Origin: Chromobotia macracanthus
Lineage: Eukaryota > Chordata > Actinopteri > Cypriniformes > Botiidae
Assembly (NCBI GenBank): GCA_036877525.1
Contig: JAZGTH010000139.1
Location: 62,001-126,000, forward strand
DNA: 64,000 nt
Direction of reading: 5' to 3'
Part shown: positions 18,561 to 29,639 of the stretch, piece by piece
Position numbering within the stretch: position 1 is the first letter of the stretch
Layout: the number at the start of each line of letters is the position of its first letter
Notes under the pieces: model-generated
Told to the model about the DNA's origin: nothing
The model's database searches: none
The model's input: the letters and a program-made list of their open reading frames with translations, nothing else
Translations under genes and position numbers: made by a program

Positions 18561-18920
18561 TGCCCATATTTAATGCCCGTGTGTTCTCTGTCTTGTGCCG
18601 GTTCGTTGTACGTTTTTGTGCCTTGTCTGATTCTCGTGTTTCAGATGTTTTTTCATGCCTTGTCAGTTTCTTGTTCCCTGTTGGAGTTTCGCCCTTTTCC
18701 AGTCCTGTCTAGTCCTGCCGTGTTTGTTTCTCCGTGTTTTTCTGGTTAAGTTTCATTTTTTTCCTCCGGTGTTGGACAGTTTTTGAGTTTAGTTACTAGC
18801 TTGTTTTGTTACTTGTTTTTGCCCCCTTGTGGGTTATTGTTTTGTTTATTTCTTAAATAAAGACTTTTTCTGTTATTTGCTGTCTATGACTGGATTCGTT
18901 CTCTGTGACCTTGACAGATA
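18560..18920 (+). mobile_element. LTR-like segment
   Basis: T-rich sequence with repeated CTTGTT and GTTTGT, then TTAAATAAAG (poly(A) signal) and an end at CTCTGTGACCTTGACAG. This layout fits the R-U5 end of a fish LTR. The 5' part is missing or unrecognised. Confidence 0.5.
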
Positions 18921-18924
18921 TAGC

Positions 18925-20035
18925 CTTCCATAAAGTAATAATTATTCAGTTAAAATTTAATGAAGAAGCTTGACGACAATTATCAGCTTATTTTTTAATA
19001 TTACTAATTCAATTTTAACATAGAGAAAACAGGGCAATTATATAAAAACAGTTAAACAAATGAACAATTTGCACAGAAATTCACTCTCATATTTCATGAA
19101 TAAAGCCCACACAGTTAAGCAATACACAGTGAACACTGTAGAAATCCTCTCAAATGTACTATGAAACCATCTGCTTCTACATAAGGTGATTTCTTCTGTA
19201 ACAAATCAAATACATATACAAGCTTGTGATATTGATTTCATTGTTACATTATACTCAATGTACCACATTGGCAGTGTTTGTTTAGATATTTTAGGAAGGC
19301 TGGAAAGCATTTCCTGCTTTAAGCTGGAATGGAAGGCTGTAATTTTTCCATGTTTATATGATGCTGTGATCTTATCTTGTTGTGGGTTCATGTGTCTTGG
19401 ATGGCGGGTGTATCAAGGGTGTCATTAGTAGTCATCCGTGATGCTTGTTTGAGGTTTGCACACACAAGCTGATGTGTGCAGAAGATGACGTTTTCTGGAG
19501 GGAAAGAGAAAGAGAGAGAGATATGAAGGCTGACAACAGCTGGCTTTGGAGAATGACTGCATAACGCGTGTGAGCACAGAAACAGAACTGGACACTGTGA
19601 AAGCCGTTCACTGAAACTTAGTGTTCACCAGAAGGTGATAGAGGCTGTGCACTTAAGGCTGATGATGGAAGTTTGTGTCAAATCCCACAAATTGATCAAC
19701 ATCATTTTAGGACAGATCACAGAAAGCTGACATATGTTGATATTCTAGAAGTGGTTTAGTTCAGGGTTTTGTTATAAATCTTTAACATTTAGTATTAGAC
19801 TTTTGCTATTAATTCAGCTCAATTATATATATTTACCTATAACATTTTCCCCATTTTAAATTAATTGTGTATGGTACACTTATATATGGTATACTACAAA
19901 TATGGACAAACTCAACCACTGGGTGAAATAAAGCTATGAAGAAACCCTGAAAAACACCTATATTTTTCCCAACCATGTTTAAACAACCTGCCATTCAGGA
20001 CAAGCAAACCACATGAAACATTTTTTACTTTTCGA
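18925..20035. other. intergenic, nothing recognised
   Basis: AT-rich, stop-rich sequence. A short GA-rich run lies near 19,500. No conserved exon or repeat family was identified. Confidence 0.5.
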
Positions 20036-20039
20036 TGCA

Positions 20040-20400
20040 TCCCAGATAGCAGAATTGTTGTGGCCCAGATCTGGCCCACATCTGACACTTTTATCCAACC
20101 ACATACCTCATGGAATGATGGCACTTGAGCAACCCACTCCGGTGTGTGAGACCTGGGCAAGCAAGCCATTGCAATGCCACATGTAAGCGAAGAACAAACT
20201 AATTAAACCATAGCTGACCCTATTGGGCCACAGTTCACTTTTATTCTGGCCCAGAACCAAACCAGACGCAACACCTTATTCTTGGCCACATACTGTGGAA
20301 TGATGGCACTAGGGTGGCCAACACCTGTTTACCAGATCTGGGCCACAAGCAGGCCATTGCACAGTCACAGATCAGCCATCAATGAAGCAAATAACCATAA
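20040..20400. repeat. two diverged units of a ~188-bp GGCCCAGATCTGG-type repeat
   Basis: CACATACCTCATGGAATGAT GGCACT near 20,101 recurs as CACATACTGTGGAATGATGG near 20,287. Both are followed by an A/GACCTGGGC- or ATCTGGGCC-type box and GGCCATTGCA. The second unit is about 188 bp downstream. Confidence 0.65.
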
Positions 20401-20419
20401 CCGTACCTTACCTGTACCT

Positions 20420-21180
20420 TAATACAACAATATAGTATTAGTAATCTCAGTACAACAAAATAATTCTCAAATGATTAAAAAACATTTCTGAGAATGACTG
20501 TATCATTTATTAATACTGAAATTTAAAAAGCCTGCATGATTACAATTCTAAAACATTACTAGGTAGCAATCCAACCATAAAAAAACAGAATAATAAAATA
20601 GGACACAAAATAGTTGTATGAACAATGAAGAAACACATGGAGCTGTAATTTAGGGTAAAGTTAAAAAACTGCAGAAATGAACACAGGAACCATCTGATCA
20701 TACAGGATTTATTGATTTCATTGACTGGGCCCATCAGAGTCAAGCATTCATGCAATACACAAATGAACAAACTCAGTCTGACGCAGTAACAGAACAACAA
20801 TTGTGATAAGGTGCTGGTGCAAAACTAAGAAAACATGACAACATTTTAAAAAACAAACGTATAAAACACTAAACAAATATAATTCCAAACACCAGAGTAA
20901 TCGTTTGCTACTTCATAATCTGAACACTTTGAACAGTAACACTATATGACTGCTCTTATTTACATTTTTGTTATGTTTAAAAAATTCTTATGATCTTGAA
21001 TAACCTTAGTCATTTCAATACTCATCTAACTAGAAACACATTCAACAGGTTATTATACAGGGTATTATCTGCTGCTTCACAACACAGTGTCGTGACATTA
21101 ATAAAATCCTTGAGATGGAGACCATTATCAGACAATACAGCACCCACCATAACATTAAACAACAGTCATTAAAAATCTTT
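20420..21180. other. intergenic, nothing recognised
   Basis: Strongly AT-rich DNA with no recognised gene or repeat. Confidence 0.5.
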
Positions 21181-21184
21181 TGGT

Positions 21185-21446
21185 TTGTGTGGAAAGCGGG
21201 GTGTGGTTTCATTGTCGCTGCTGGCAGAGAGTCAGGTTTGGAGATGAAATGGTTAAGGGAAACGCCTCCCTCGTAATGAACCCTAACAGCTGCATGGACT
21301 GAAAAGCCCATGGACTAATTTTGTCTTTGCTTTCCTGAACTGGAAATAAAAATATATAAATAATAAAGTTTTTTTGCCCGTCCTCTACTCTCTGACCTGT
21401 TTTATTTCCCACTTCCTTGACAAGGGAGACACAACTAGTGTCACAG
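21185..21446 (+). mobile_element. 5' LTR of the Gmr1-like retroelement
   Basis: It is bounded approximately by TGTGTGGAAAG on the left and GTGTCACA on the right, directly before a primer-binding site. It contains AATAAA near 21,360 and a T-rich U5-like part. The left boundary is an estimate, since no second LTR exists in the window to compare. Confidence 0.6.
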
Positions 21447-21462
21447 TGGTGCCGAAACCCGG
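21447..21462 (+). other. primer-binding site
   Basis: TGGTGCCGAAACCCGG directly follows the LTR end. It has the TGG start of a tRNA-complementary primer site. The tRNA identity was not determined. Confidence 0.7.
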
Positions 21463-21508
21463 AAAAATTTTTAAATGGTTTGTTTTTTTCTTTCATCCGT
21501 GCACTGTC

Positions 21509-22420
21509 ATGGAGTCCACGCCACTGGGTGAGCTCATCAAGTCACTTGCGAATCTCCATCATGCGCAGCACCAAGCCCTCCTGCAGCTGTGGGAGGACCA
21601 GGAACAGAGATTTTGGTCTCTCCTCAAGGGGCAACAGGAGGATCAGTGTCTGCTACGGTCCGCTCTGGGTCAGTGGGCAGAAGCCCAGCTTGCTGCTCGG
21701 CAACTGCCGGTCTGGAGCCTCCTGGTCTACGCTGACCTCAAAAAGGCCATCCTGCAGCAGATGGGACACTCCCCTGAACAACATCACCAGCGCTTCCACT
21801 CGCTGACCCTCCAAGAGTCTGGACAGCCCTTTATTTTCGCCCACCAGCTCCGGAAGGCATGTCGCCAGTGGCTGCAGCCAGACGACTGCGATGCTGAGGG
21901 GATCGTGGAGCAGGTGGTGCTGGAGCAGTTCTCCCTCCACCTACCGAAAAGGACAGCGGAATGGGTCCAGTGCCGTTGCCCCCTCGAGTCCCTCGAGACG
22001 GCCATCCAGCTGGCGGAGGACCATTTGACAGCGCACAGGGATGCTCATCTCTTTCTTCCCCCCCTTCTTTCCGTTTATTCTTCCTCTCCTTCTATCCCAA
22101 CTCCCAGATTTCGTGAATTCCGGCGCCCGATGCCAGTCCCGAGAACCAGTCCCGAGGAGGATCCAAGGAGGACCGAATCTGCACCTCTCTCGAGGCGCCC
22201 GACCCCGACCTACAGAACAATGACCACCCCGGAAGCCCCTGTATCCTTAACAGCTCCCTTTCTCTTGGCTCAGATGCAGGAGGAGTGCCAGTGGGAGGAG
22301 CTTCCAGCAGTGTGGAGGGGAAGCCTGGGGCACTTCTGGGATCAGTGTACCTCCATGGAAGTGGATACACTTCGATCGGGAGTGCCTCCGATCGAGCCGG
22401 GAAGTTTTATATACCCGTAA
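21509..22420 (+). CDS. Gmr1-like retroelement Gag with SCAN-type domain
   Basis: Retrotransposon capsid protein, 303 residues, starting at ATG 21509 (MESTPLGELIKSLANLHHAQ) about 46 bases after the primer site. Residues about 75-175 (YADLKKAILQQMGHSP, HHQRFHSLTL, PFIFAHQLRKACRQWLQP, AVVEQ-like VEQVVLEQFSLHLPKRTAEW, ETAIQLAEDHL) have the helical pattern of the SCAN domain. Published work derives the vertebrate SCAN domain from Gmr1-like Gag. A Pro/Ser/Arg-rich tail follows. The frame is intact, and the protease lies in an overlapping frame. It could still be an inactive copy, since the downstream pol is broken. Confidence 0.85.
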   Translation: MESTPLGELIKSLANLHHAQHQALLQLWEDQEQRFWSLLKGQQEDQCLLRSALGQWAEAQLAARQLPVWSLLVYADLKKAILQQMGHSPEQHHQRFHSLTLQESGQPFIFAHQLRKACRQWLQPDDCDAEGIVEQVVLEQFSLHLPKRTAEWVQCRCPLESLETAIQLAEDHLTAHRDAHLFLPPLLSVYSSSPSIPTPRFREFRRPMPVPRTSPEEDPRRTESAPLSRRPTPTYRTMTTPEAPVSLTAPFLLAQMQEECQWEELPAVWRGSLGHFWDQCTSMEVDTLRSGVPPIEPGSFIYP

Positions 22421-22623
22421 GTGTTGGGGGGAAAACATATCAGGCTTTGGTGGATACCAGCTGTAACCAAACCTCTATTCATCAACAGCTGATGCAAACC
22501 CGGGATTTGGATACCAGCCGCATGGTAAAGGTGAGGTGTATTCACGAGGACACTTGTTTGTATCCTATGGTCATGGTCACAATTGAAATGGGGGCCCAAA
22601 AACAGAGTCAAGGTGGCGGTTAA
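22285..22623 (+). pseudogene. retroelement protease in a frame overlapping Gag
   Basis: This open frame overlaps the Gag end by about 135 nt. It encodes FYIPVSVGGKTYQALVDTSC, an aspartic protease core with the catalytic Asp followed by T-S where most family members have T-G, then NQTSIHQQLM. It would need a ribosomal frameshift or be a relic of a Gag-Pol fusion. It stops at 22,623. Confidence 0.75.
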
Positions 22624-24015
22624 TCCCCACCTCACTGCTTATTCTGGGGCAGAATTGGTCATTATTTACTTCGTTTAGCCTTCTCCCCAGTCAGGCACTT
22701 TCCCCATGAACAGTCTCGTGACAAGACCCTGCGCAATACCTTTAATATCGTTCAGCCTATTGATGGTTCCCTCGTCAACCCCATACAAGCCCTCTTGTAC
22801 CCCTATTTTGCGGTTTGCCAGGATCGGTTATATCGTGTGACGCAGGACACACAGACAAAAGAACATATAACCCAACTTCTGACCTCGTCGGGCCGTTAGA
22901 ATGGTCAGCACGTGGGCATCGCTTTGCATTAGTCATGGTCGACTATGCAACGTGACATCCAGAAGCAGTGGCTCTCCGCAACATCTTGGCAAAGAGTGTG
23001 GTGGACGCCCTATTTCATATTATCTCCCAAGTGGGGATCCCGAAAGAGATCCTCACTGATCAAGGCACAACATTTGTCACACACTTGGGATTGCTGGTTG
23101 GAACCCCTGATGTTTGCGATGCGTGAGGTTCCCCAAGCCTCCACTGTGTTTTCCCCGTTCGAGCTTCTTTATGGGCGTCGGCCACAAGGTGTGCTTGATG
23201 TCCTTAGAAAGGCTTGGGAGGAACCCTCTTCAGCAAAAAATGAAATTCAATACGTCCTTGACCTGAGAGCAAAACTCCATACACTCGGGCAGCTCAAGTT
23301 GGAGAATTTGTACGTGATTTGTACGTGCTACTCAAGTACGTCAAGCACGCAATTACAACAGGGGAACCCAACTTCGCAAATTCACACCGGGAGAGAAAGT
23401 ACTCCTATTACTGCCCACGTCTAGTTCCAAATTACCTGCAAAGTGGCAAGGACCATTTGTGGTCACACAGCTGGTTGGAGACGTAGACTATGAGGTGGAA
23501 CGTACCGGACCGGGGAGCGCATAGCAAATTTATGACCTTAACCTCCTAAAACCTTGGAGAGAAGAGGTCTCTGTGCAGCTGTCAATGATGGTAAAAGTGA
23601 AGGAGGAGCTTGGACCGGAACTAAATTTAAAGCCCAAAGCTGCGGTCCCGGTCCCATGTGGAGCTCATCTCTCGTCGTCCTAGCTGACAGGTCCAAAATT
23701 TACAGCGAAAATTTGCCGATGTGTTCTCTCCTCTACCCAGGCAGACCAACCTCACAGACCACCACATTGACATGTCTCCAGGGGTCGTGGTACATTCTAG
23801 GCCCTATCGTTTACCCAAACACAAAAAAAAGTAGTCCGGGATGAATTCGAGGCAATGCTACAAATGGGCGTGATAGAAGAATCGCACAGTGACTGGCCCG
23901 ATAGTTTTGGTTCCTAAGACGGACGGCTTGGTCAGGTTCTGTTTGGATTATTAAAAAGGTGAACGCAGTGTCGATGGCTGTGGCGAACTTCCTCTCCAGA
24001 AATGGGGGGGAAGTG
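22624..24015 (+). pseudogene. Gmr1-like integrase followed by the start of reverse transcriptase, broken
   Basis: Frames shift often. Positions 22,880-23,075 hold an integrase core: VGPLEWSARGHRFALVMVDY, with the first Asp in VDY, and KEILTDQGTTFVTH, with the second. A deletion near 23,080-23,100 then removes the part with the catalytic Glu and joins to EPLMFAMREVPQAS, STVFSPFELLYGRRPQG and the C-terminal barrel (KLPAKWQGPFVVTQ near 23,435). Further downstream (23,740-23,960) the entry of a reverse transcriptase appears: SPGVVVHSRPYRLP, VVRDEFEAMLQMGVIEESHSDWP, then a VNAVSM stretch. It is truncated before the YxDD motif. Confidence 0.8.
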
Positions 24016-24059
24016 GGTGCAGGCCAGATGTCACAGCTTGTTAATTTGATTACCAAATT

Positions 24060-24560
24060 GTTGTTTTCCACATCACATCACATTTAAAATCAGTCGCATT
24101 CTAACCAAAGTGCTTTACAAAAAGATCATATGGGACACAAAAATAAACAGCTGAGAATAAGAAAAACCATAAAGAAACAAACCTATGCCAAAAAGATGTG
24201 TTTTGAAGACAGGATTTGAACTCAGATAAGGTAGAAGCCATTCTAATATGATTTGGTCCTCCACTCTTTAGGCAGGAATTTGGAGTACGTTTTTGTCCTC
24301 AACTCTTAGGCCTCTTTTGAGGGAGAGTAGGGATGGAGTAAATTTATCAGATAAATTGGTTCAAGATTGTTTAATGATTTGTATACAAGTAGCAAGATTC
24401 AATTCTAAATTCAATTCTACAGGGAATAGGCAGCCAATCAAGGGATTTAAGTAGGGGAGTAACTTTAGAACATTTTTTACATCCCTTCAGAAACCTAGCT
24501 ACTGCATTTTGAACTATTTATGAATGAGAGACTCAAGACTCAATATGGTGTAGTAAAGAG
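24060..24560. repeat. relic of a widespread fish repeat, unclassified
   Basis: It contains TAGGCAGCCAATCAAGGGAT, then GGGGAGTAAC and CTACTGCATTTTGAAC. This wording recurs in many fish genomes, but I cannot name the class. A downstream portion of a similar family appears at 40,080-40,260. Confidence 0.4.
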
Positions 24561-25290
24561 AGTGAATTCTGTCTTATCTGTGTTCAAAATGAGAAAGTTT
24601 TATAGAAAGCCAGGATTTAACATCAACATCAGTATCAAGTTGACACTTGACACAAGTTGACACAAAGTGACACTTAATTCAAATTTCTAAACAAATAAAT
24701 TTGCTGCTAATAAACAGACTTACGTATTATGGTATCCTGTAAATTAATGTATGTTTGATACCTTGTATATTGTACTTCAACATTAAATGTATCAGTAGTT
24801 TTCCTTAAAGGTGACTGACAGTGTACTAGCCGCTGTAAACATGAACGTCACATTACATTAGAATTATATACAGAAGTATTATTTTTTATGCCGTAAGATA
24901 AGAGTTTAAGAGAGACCTTGCAGATCTCTTATTCATTTGTGTTGGAAGACAGAAAGCGACAGGAAATGGGTAGGCACTAAAATAAAGATGTTCAGCTTTA
25001 TACAGATATAAAACGGTGCTGTTCAATGAGTTATGGTTGATCTGTTCATAATGTCTGATTGCTCTACTTTTTAAGTAGTATAAATGCTCATGCTGTTTTT
25101 TAGTGTGTTACACCACCGTGAAGAGATAAGGTGATGTTTAATTTCACTTCCTTTAATTTATGTATTAAATTTATGTATTATGCACAGCGTGTATGTGCCT
25201 TGTATTAGTAATGTTGCAGTTAAGTTAGCAAAGGTTATTAGCAAGCAGGTTTGGGGTAATTTATCTCCAGTAATATGCATTCACCTCTGA
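24560..25290. other. intergenic, nothing recognised
   Basis: AT-rich sequence. A short GACACTTGACACAAGTTGAC repeat is present near 24,645. Nothing else was identified. Confidence 0.5.
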
Positions 25291-25294
25291 AGTA

Positions 25295-25620
25295 ATCTAG
25301 GGGCCTTTTTACACCTGGTCACTTCATGCGTGTTCTCTGATCTGTCTGATCGTGAAAAGACCAGTTGTAAATGCCCTCCAAAATGCTTTCAAGATGGTTT
25401 AAATCTGATCACTCAAACCACTTCAGGAAGTGGTCGAGACATGCTAGACAAACTGGACAAGTGTAAATGCATCTGGTTGTTGAAGCCATATATGTGAAGC
25501 CATAGCGGTTTACTCCTAAACAGAAGTACATCACTCACATATATCATCCAGATATCTCATTGGAATTTCAGCCATGAGTTTTGAATTCCATGACAGACCC
25601 TGTGTTAGTTTTTATTGTAT
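25295..25620. repeat. possible MITE fragment
   Basis: It starts GGGGCCTTTTTACACCTGGT, a typical outer end of a fish MITE. The interior has TCTGATC-rich text. No clear right inverted end was seen. Confidence 0.4.
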
Positions 25621-25843
25621 GAGACAGAGCAGGAACAGCGTGCAGATGCAGCGGCAAGAGAAAACAGCCCTGATAACTCGATATACATCAGAATGTGTGT
25701 TAGAAACAAACGGGCAAATTTAAATTTGCATTCATGTTTTGCACATACAGCAACTCAGAAATACCTTAGCCAAATATTCAAAGAAGCATATAAGACCAAA
25801 AAGAAGGTTTTGTGATCTTGAACTGACTGAGGGGGACCAGGGC

Positions 25844-26995
25844 AAAATTGGGCAGTGCCTAATGCGTGTCAGGTGTGCTTGCGAGTATACTAGGTAGAGC
25901 ATGATAACATGCCTGTAGAGCATGTCATCAACTTCTTTGTCTAAAGGAGACATAGACAGGCGCCCGTGAGACATGGCAACAATCTCAGGAAACCGAGGTA
26001 TTACTCTGCACACATCCCAGAGGAGTCAATGTTCCGAGGTGAGCGTAACTTTGACTCGTGAATGACCAGCCAATGCTACCCGGAACTAACATCCTCTTTT
26101 ACCTTCCTGAGGGTCTTGGAAGGGGGGAGGGGAGGATCCTGTCCAGAGAGGGTGCTATTCTATTCAAACCCGAGACAACCAGCGCCTGACAGGGAGCTAG
26201 TAATGACTAGCTGTATCCCCTAAAATCATTGTCCTCCCCAGCGAGCCCCAGGAAGAGTAGGAACCTGCAGGGATGATGTCCCGCCTATTGAGAGATAGCC
26301 TGCAAGCAGGAACTGCTCGTCTAGCCGGCCATGAGCAATTGCCGGTTCCTTGTGCCGCCAGGGAAGATCTAACCTCTACGTAGCGCGTCCAACAGTCAGA
26401 TGCATGCTCCCCTGACTCGGTGGATGGCTCTTGTCCTCAGCGGTGGAGCGAGAAAGTACCATGGCCCTTCTCTAGCTCCTCTGCCAAGTCTACCTGGGAA
26501 CCCCACAAAGCAAGTTTCCGCTGTGTCTCGGCAACAGGGTGACCCGCCCTACGGGGCGTCCACCCGGGCTTACCCAAGCAGACAGCAGACAGCCAGACGA
26601 GAGCGGAGCTTCTTGAGAGAGAAGCCCTCACAATGCATGCACTCATTTCCCTCAAGAACTGAGCGTGCATGATCCACATCAAAACAAACAACACATAGAT
26701 CATGTATAACCTCCAGTGTCAGAAACCTCTGACATGGGGGCACACATTTTCTAAAAGACTTAGTAGCCATAGTGTGCTGCAACCAAGCAAACAAATGGCT
26801 CCTAAAGACAGAAAAGCTGATGACATTCTCTAAAGGTGCCCTATTATACTCGCAAGCGCACCTGATGTGCATTAAGCACTGCCGTGGGCCAATTTCATTA
26901 GCGTGATTAGACATGAGATTCAGACACCGGTCACACCAAAGGCATTCCCCATAGCGTCAAATCAGTGTCGAGTTCCCTTGAAAAGGAACAAGATT
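25844..26995 (-). mobile_element. DIRS-like retroelement fragment with inverted ends
   Basis: A segment at 25,844-25,890 recurs inverted at 26,842-26,897, with shared wording GCGTGTCAGGTGTGCTTGCG / GCACATCAGGTGCGCTTGCG. Inverted terminal repeats are a hallmark of DIRS retrotransposons. The minus strand between them carries a Gag-like frame (26,914-26,570 and onward). The right end finishes with GTGTCGAGTTCCCTTGAAAA. No reverse transcriptase or tyrosine recombinase is present, so it is an internally deleted relic. Confidence 0.65.
26437..26914 (-). pseudogene. DIRS-like ORF1 (Gag-like) with Cys cluster, broken
   Basis: Two minus-strand frames (26,914-26,570 and 26,703-26,437) together read through a zinc-binding type stretch: FRKCVPPCQRFLTLEV, DLCVVCFDVDHA, GNECMHCEGFSLKKLRSRLA, and then a basic/Ser-rich stretch. 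The paired cysteines and the LRSRLA ending match ORF1 of fish DIRS elements as I recall them. A frameshift separates the two halves. Confidence 0.6.
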
Positions 26996-26999
26996 GCTA

Positions 27000-28020
27000 T
27001 TTAGTATTACATCGGTAGGGGCACCCATCATCAGTAAGGGCTCATCATGTGGAGCATGTTCCACATAAATCAGTAGGCTGTGTGAAATGCAGGGGTTTTC
27101 CTCTGAGCTCATGTCACTGCCATATTTGCAATATAATATGTTTCCCATTTTTTTTTACATCAAGATTAGCTTTTGACTATGCCCCATCTTTGCATATATG
27201 TTCTGTTATATTTGGGCCAGATCTGCTTTTCACCACGGGACAGTTTAGGTTCACATTTGGATTACACATTACTGTGTAACATCACATCTTTGCCTTTAAA
27301 GGCCCACAAGATTTGAAATGTTTGCTATGTTTCAAAGTGTTTTAGCATAAGAAGTTACAATACAGGAAAATAGCGCCCAGTGTCCACTCTGTTCACTTTA
27401 ATACATACCAGTCCTGTATTATATCAGACAGTTGGCAATTTGTATTACAGAACCAAACCTAAACATGTGACACTACATGTTAACTGCTGTGCAAGCACTG
27501 TGCAGTGGCCTTTGGCTTTGAAACCAATGAGAGTTTTGACAGGTGTTTTGCAGATTTAGAATACTGTGGTTTAATTAACTCTCCCCGTGCATCACAGCAC
27601 CTCAGTGCACCATACTGCACTTCATACCACCGTAAAATAAACAAATGTAAACACACTGAAGCTGCAATTAAACTTGAGCAATATGTTTTCACAATGTGAA
27701 ATTTACAGTATCATACATAATCATACATATAATTCACACATGCTGAGTTCACACAACAACATTATCACAAAGATAAGAAAAAACACTAACATGAAATACA
27801 ATGTATTTCTGACAAAAATGTCTGACATGAACTGACAAAAATGTATAAGATGAATGTACTATAAGTCACATTGGATAAAACTATCTGACCAATGTAACAG
27901 AGAGAGCGGTCATTACACACTGCTATTGCCTTCAGAAAAACACAAATCTAGATTCTTTTGATCTAAAACCACAAGTGCCCTATTAACAACAAACCTGTTG
28001 ATGAAGATGAACACAATATA
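27000..28020. other. intergenic, one eroded repeat tail, otherwise nothing
   Basis: At 27,850-27,905 an eroded 'ATAAGTCACATTGGATAAAA' matches the SINE/LINE tail found elsewhere in the window. The rest is AT-rich without recognised genes. Confidence 0.5.
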
Positions 28021-28023
28021 AGT

Positions 28024-28059
28024 ATATTCTGTACTTATATGAATATAAGTACAGAATAT
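28024..28059. repeat. near-perfect palindrome
   Basis: A 17-bp arm (28,024-28,040) pairs perfectly with 28,043-28,059 around a 2-nt centre. It is AT-rich with a GTAC core in each arm. Confidence 0.85.
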
Positions 28060-29405
28060 CTCCTACAAACTGTTTAAAAAAGTATTAGCTGGAGTTCTTG
28101 AACATAATAAGCCATTCATTAACACACCATAGAAATCGTAGCGTTATACAGCCTATACAATTCTCATCATTACAACTCCATTTATAAAGTCCAAACATTT
28201 AAGTAATAGATCATAATTAAACTATTGAAATGAAGCAGTATTGCATATACACTATAGACAGTCATTTAGAGGTCCTCACAGCCCTTTAAATAGATCATAT
28301 TTGGTATGAGGATTCACTCATGCCGGCGCAGGACGGGATCTCTCTGCTGAATACTCTCGTGGTTTTGTACCTTCACTATCTAAACATCCTTCTTTGTTAA
28401 ATGTGAATATCTTTGCTCAATGGGAGCATTTATGAATGGATTTTGTAAAGCTGCTTTAATATAAGATGTATTGCATACAAAACATTTACTTGGCTGAAAG
28501 TTTATTTGGGACTCACCAACAGTTTGAATGACATTTATCATTCACAGAGACAGAGCATGAAAACATCATTTATCCACAAGTTTCTATATTTTTATAAACT
28601 TCTACACAGTAGATGAAGTGTTTTTTCACACAAATAGACATGAACTACAAAACTATAAATAAAAACATTAATACAGTGACCAGCTCCATTTGTCTATTGT
28701 CAGTCTCTTCCCTATGTCTCAATAATCTTGTTTCTTCCTGTTTACTCAGTGGTGTCATTAGTGTCATGTCATGACCCCTCAACGAATGATGGCAGATAGA
28801 TGCAGTTTAATCACTCTATATGCTCTATATCTATGTCATATCAGTCATCTGAAAAAGGCTGTTTTATTCAACAGTGAATGAGATCATGTGACAGACCAGC
28901 TGCTCAGGAGCTTGTAGAAACACACAAAACATTATTGTCTGCAGGAGTGTTTACTGATGTGTTTAGTATACAAAACAAATTCAATAATAAACATACATAC
29001 ATCTACAAAAAAGTCCAAGTGGACCCAGATGAAGAAGAGCCATATCATAAACTGTCCCTATAACAGAAATGTAGTTACATTTATTTACTGTACCAAATAA
29101 AAAAGTACATTTTCAATTAAACATGGGATAATTCACAAATATTAAAGCATGCAAATATTTGTGTTAGGCCTTTGTCTTTAATCTCACATATGTAAACACA
29201 GTGACTGGAACCCATAACCTAATCAATAGTAGCTGGCATGACAATTTAATATCTTTAATATCAGCTTAATATTTAATATCAGCTTTAGTATCTACTTTAT
29301 TTATGACATTTCATTTTCATTGAAATGAAACAAAGCATGCAGTCATGTGTCTTACACTTGAACTTCCTGTTATGTATTACATTAAAGGTCTAAGTGGACA
29401 GTGGA
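28060..29405. other. intergenic, nothing recognised
   Basis: AT-rich non-coding DNA without identified repeats or exons. Confidence 0.5.
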
Positions 29406-29454
29406 GTGCAGGGGTTTTCCAGAAAGCAGGGTTAACTTACTGCCAGCTAAACAG

Positions 29455-29632
29455 CAGAAGTTATCCTGTAGCTAAGTGGTAGAGCACTGTGCTAGCAATA
29501 CATAAGTGTGTAAAAAAATACACATTGTGGATTTGATTCCTGGGGAGCCATGTGCTTAAAAAATGTGTAACTTGAAAGTACTGTAAGTCACTTTGGATAA
29601 AAGCGTCTGCCAAATGCGTAAATTTAAACACC
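29455..29632 (+). mobile_element. tRNA-headed SINE with LINE-type tail
   Basis: TGTAGCTAAGTGGTAGAGCA has box A character and GGATTTGATTCC is box B. The tail is GTAAGTCACTTTGGATAAAA then GCGTCTGCCAAATG. It is inserted in the inverted-repeat-bounded element. It is not a functional tRNA, because it lacks the cloverleaf 3' half. Confidence 0.8.
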
Positions 29633-29639
29633 AAACTCT

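Noticed and set aside
29455..29530. Possible tRNA gene
   Set aside because: Box A and B are present, but no cloverleaf 3' half exists and a SINE tail follows; it is a SINE head.
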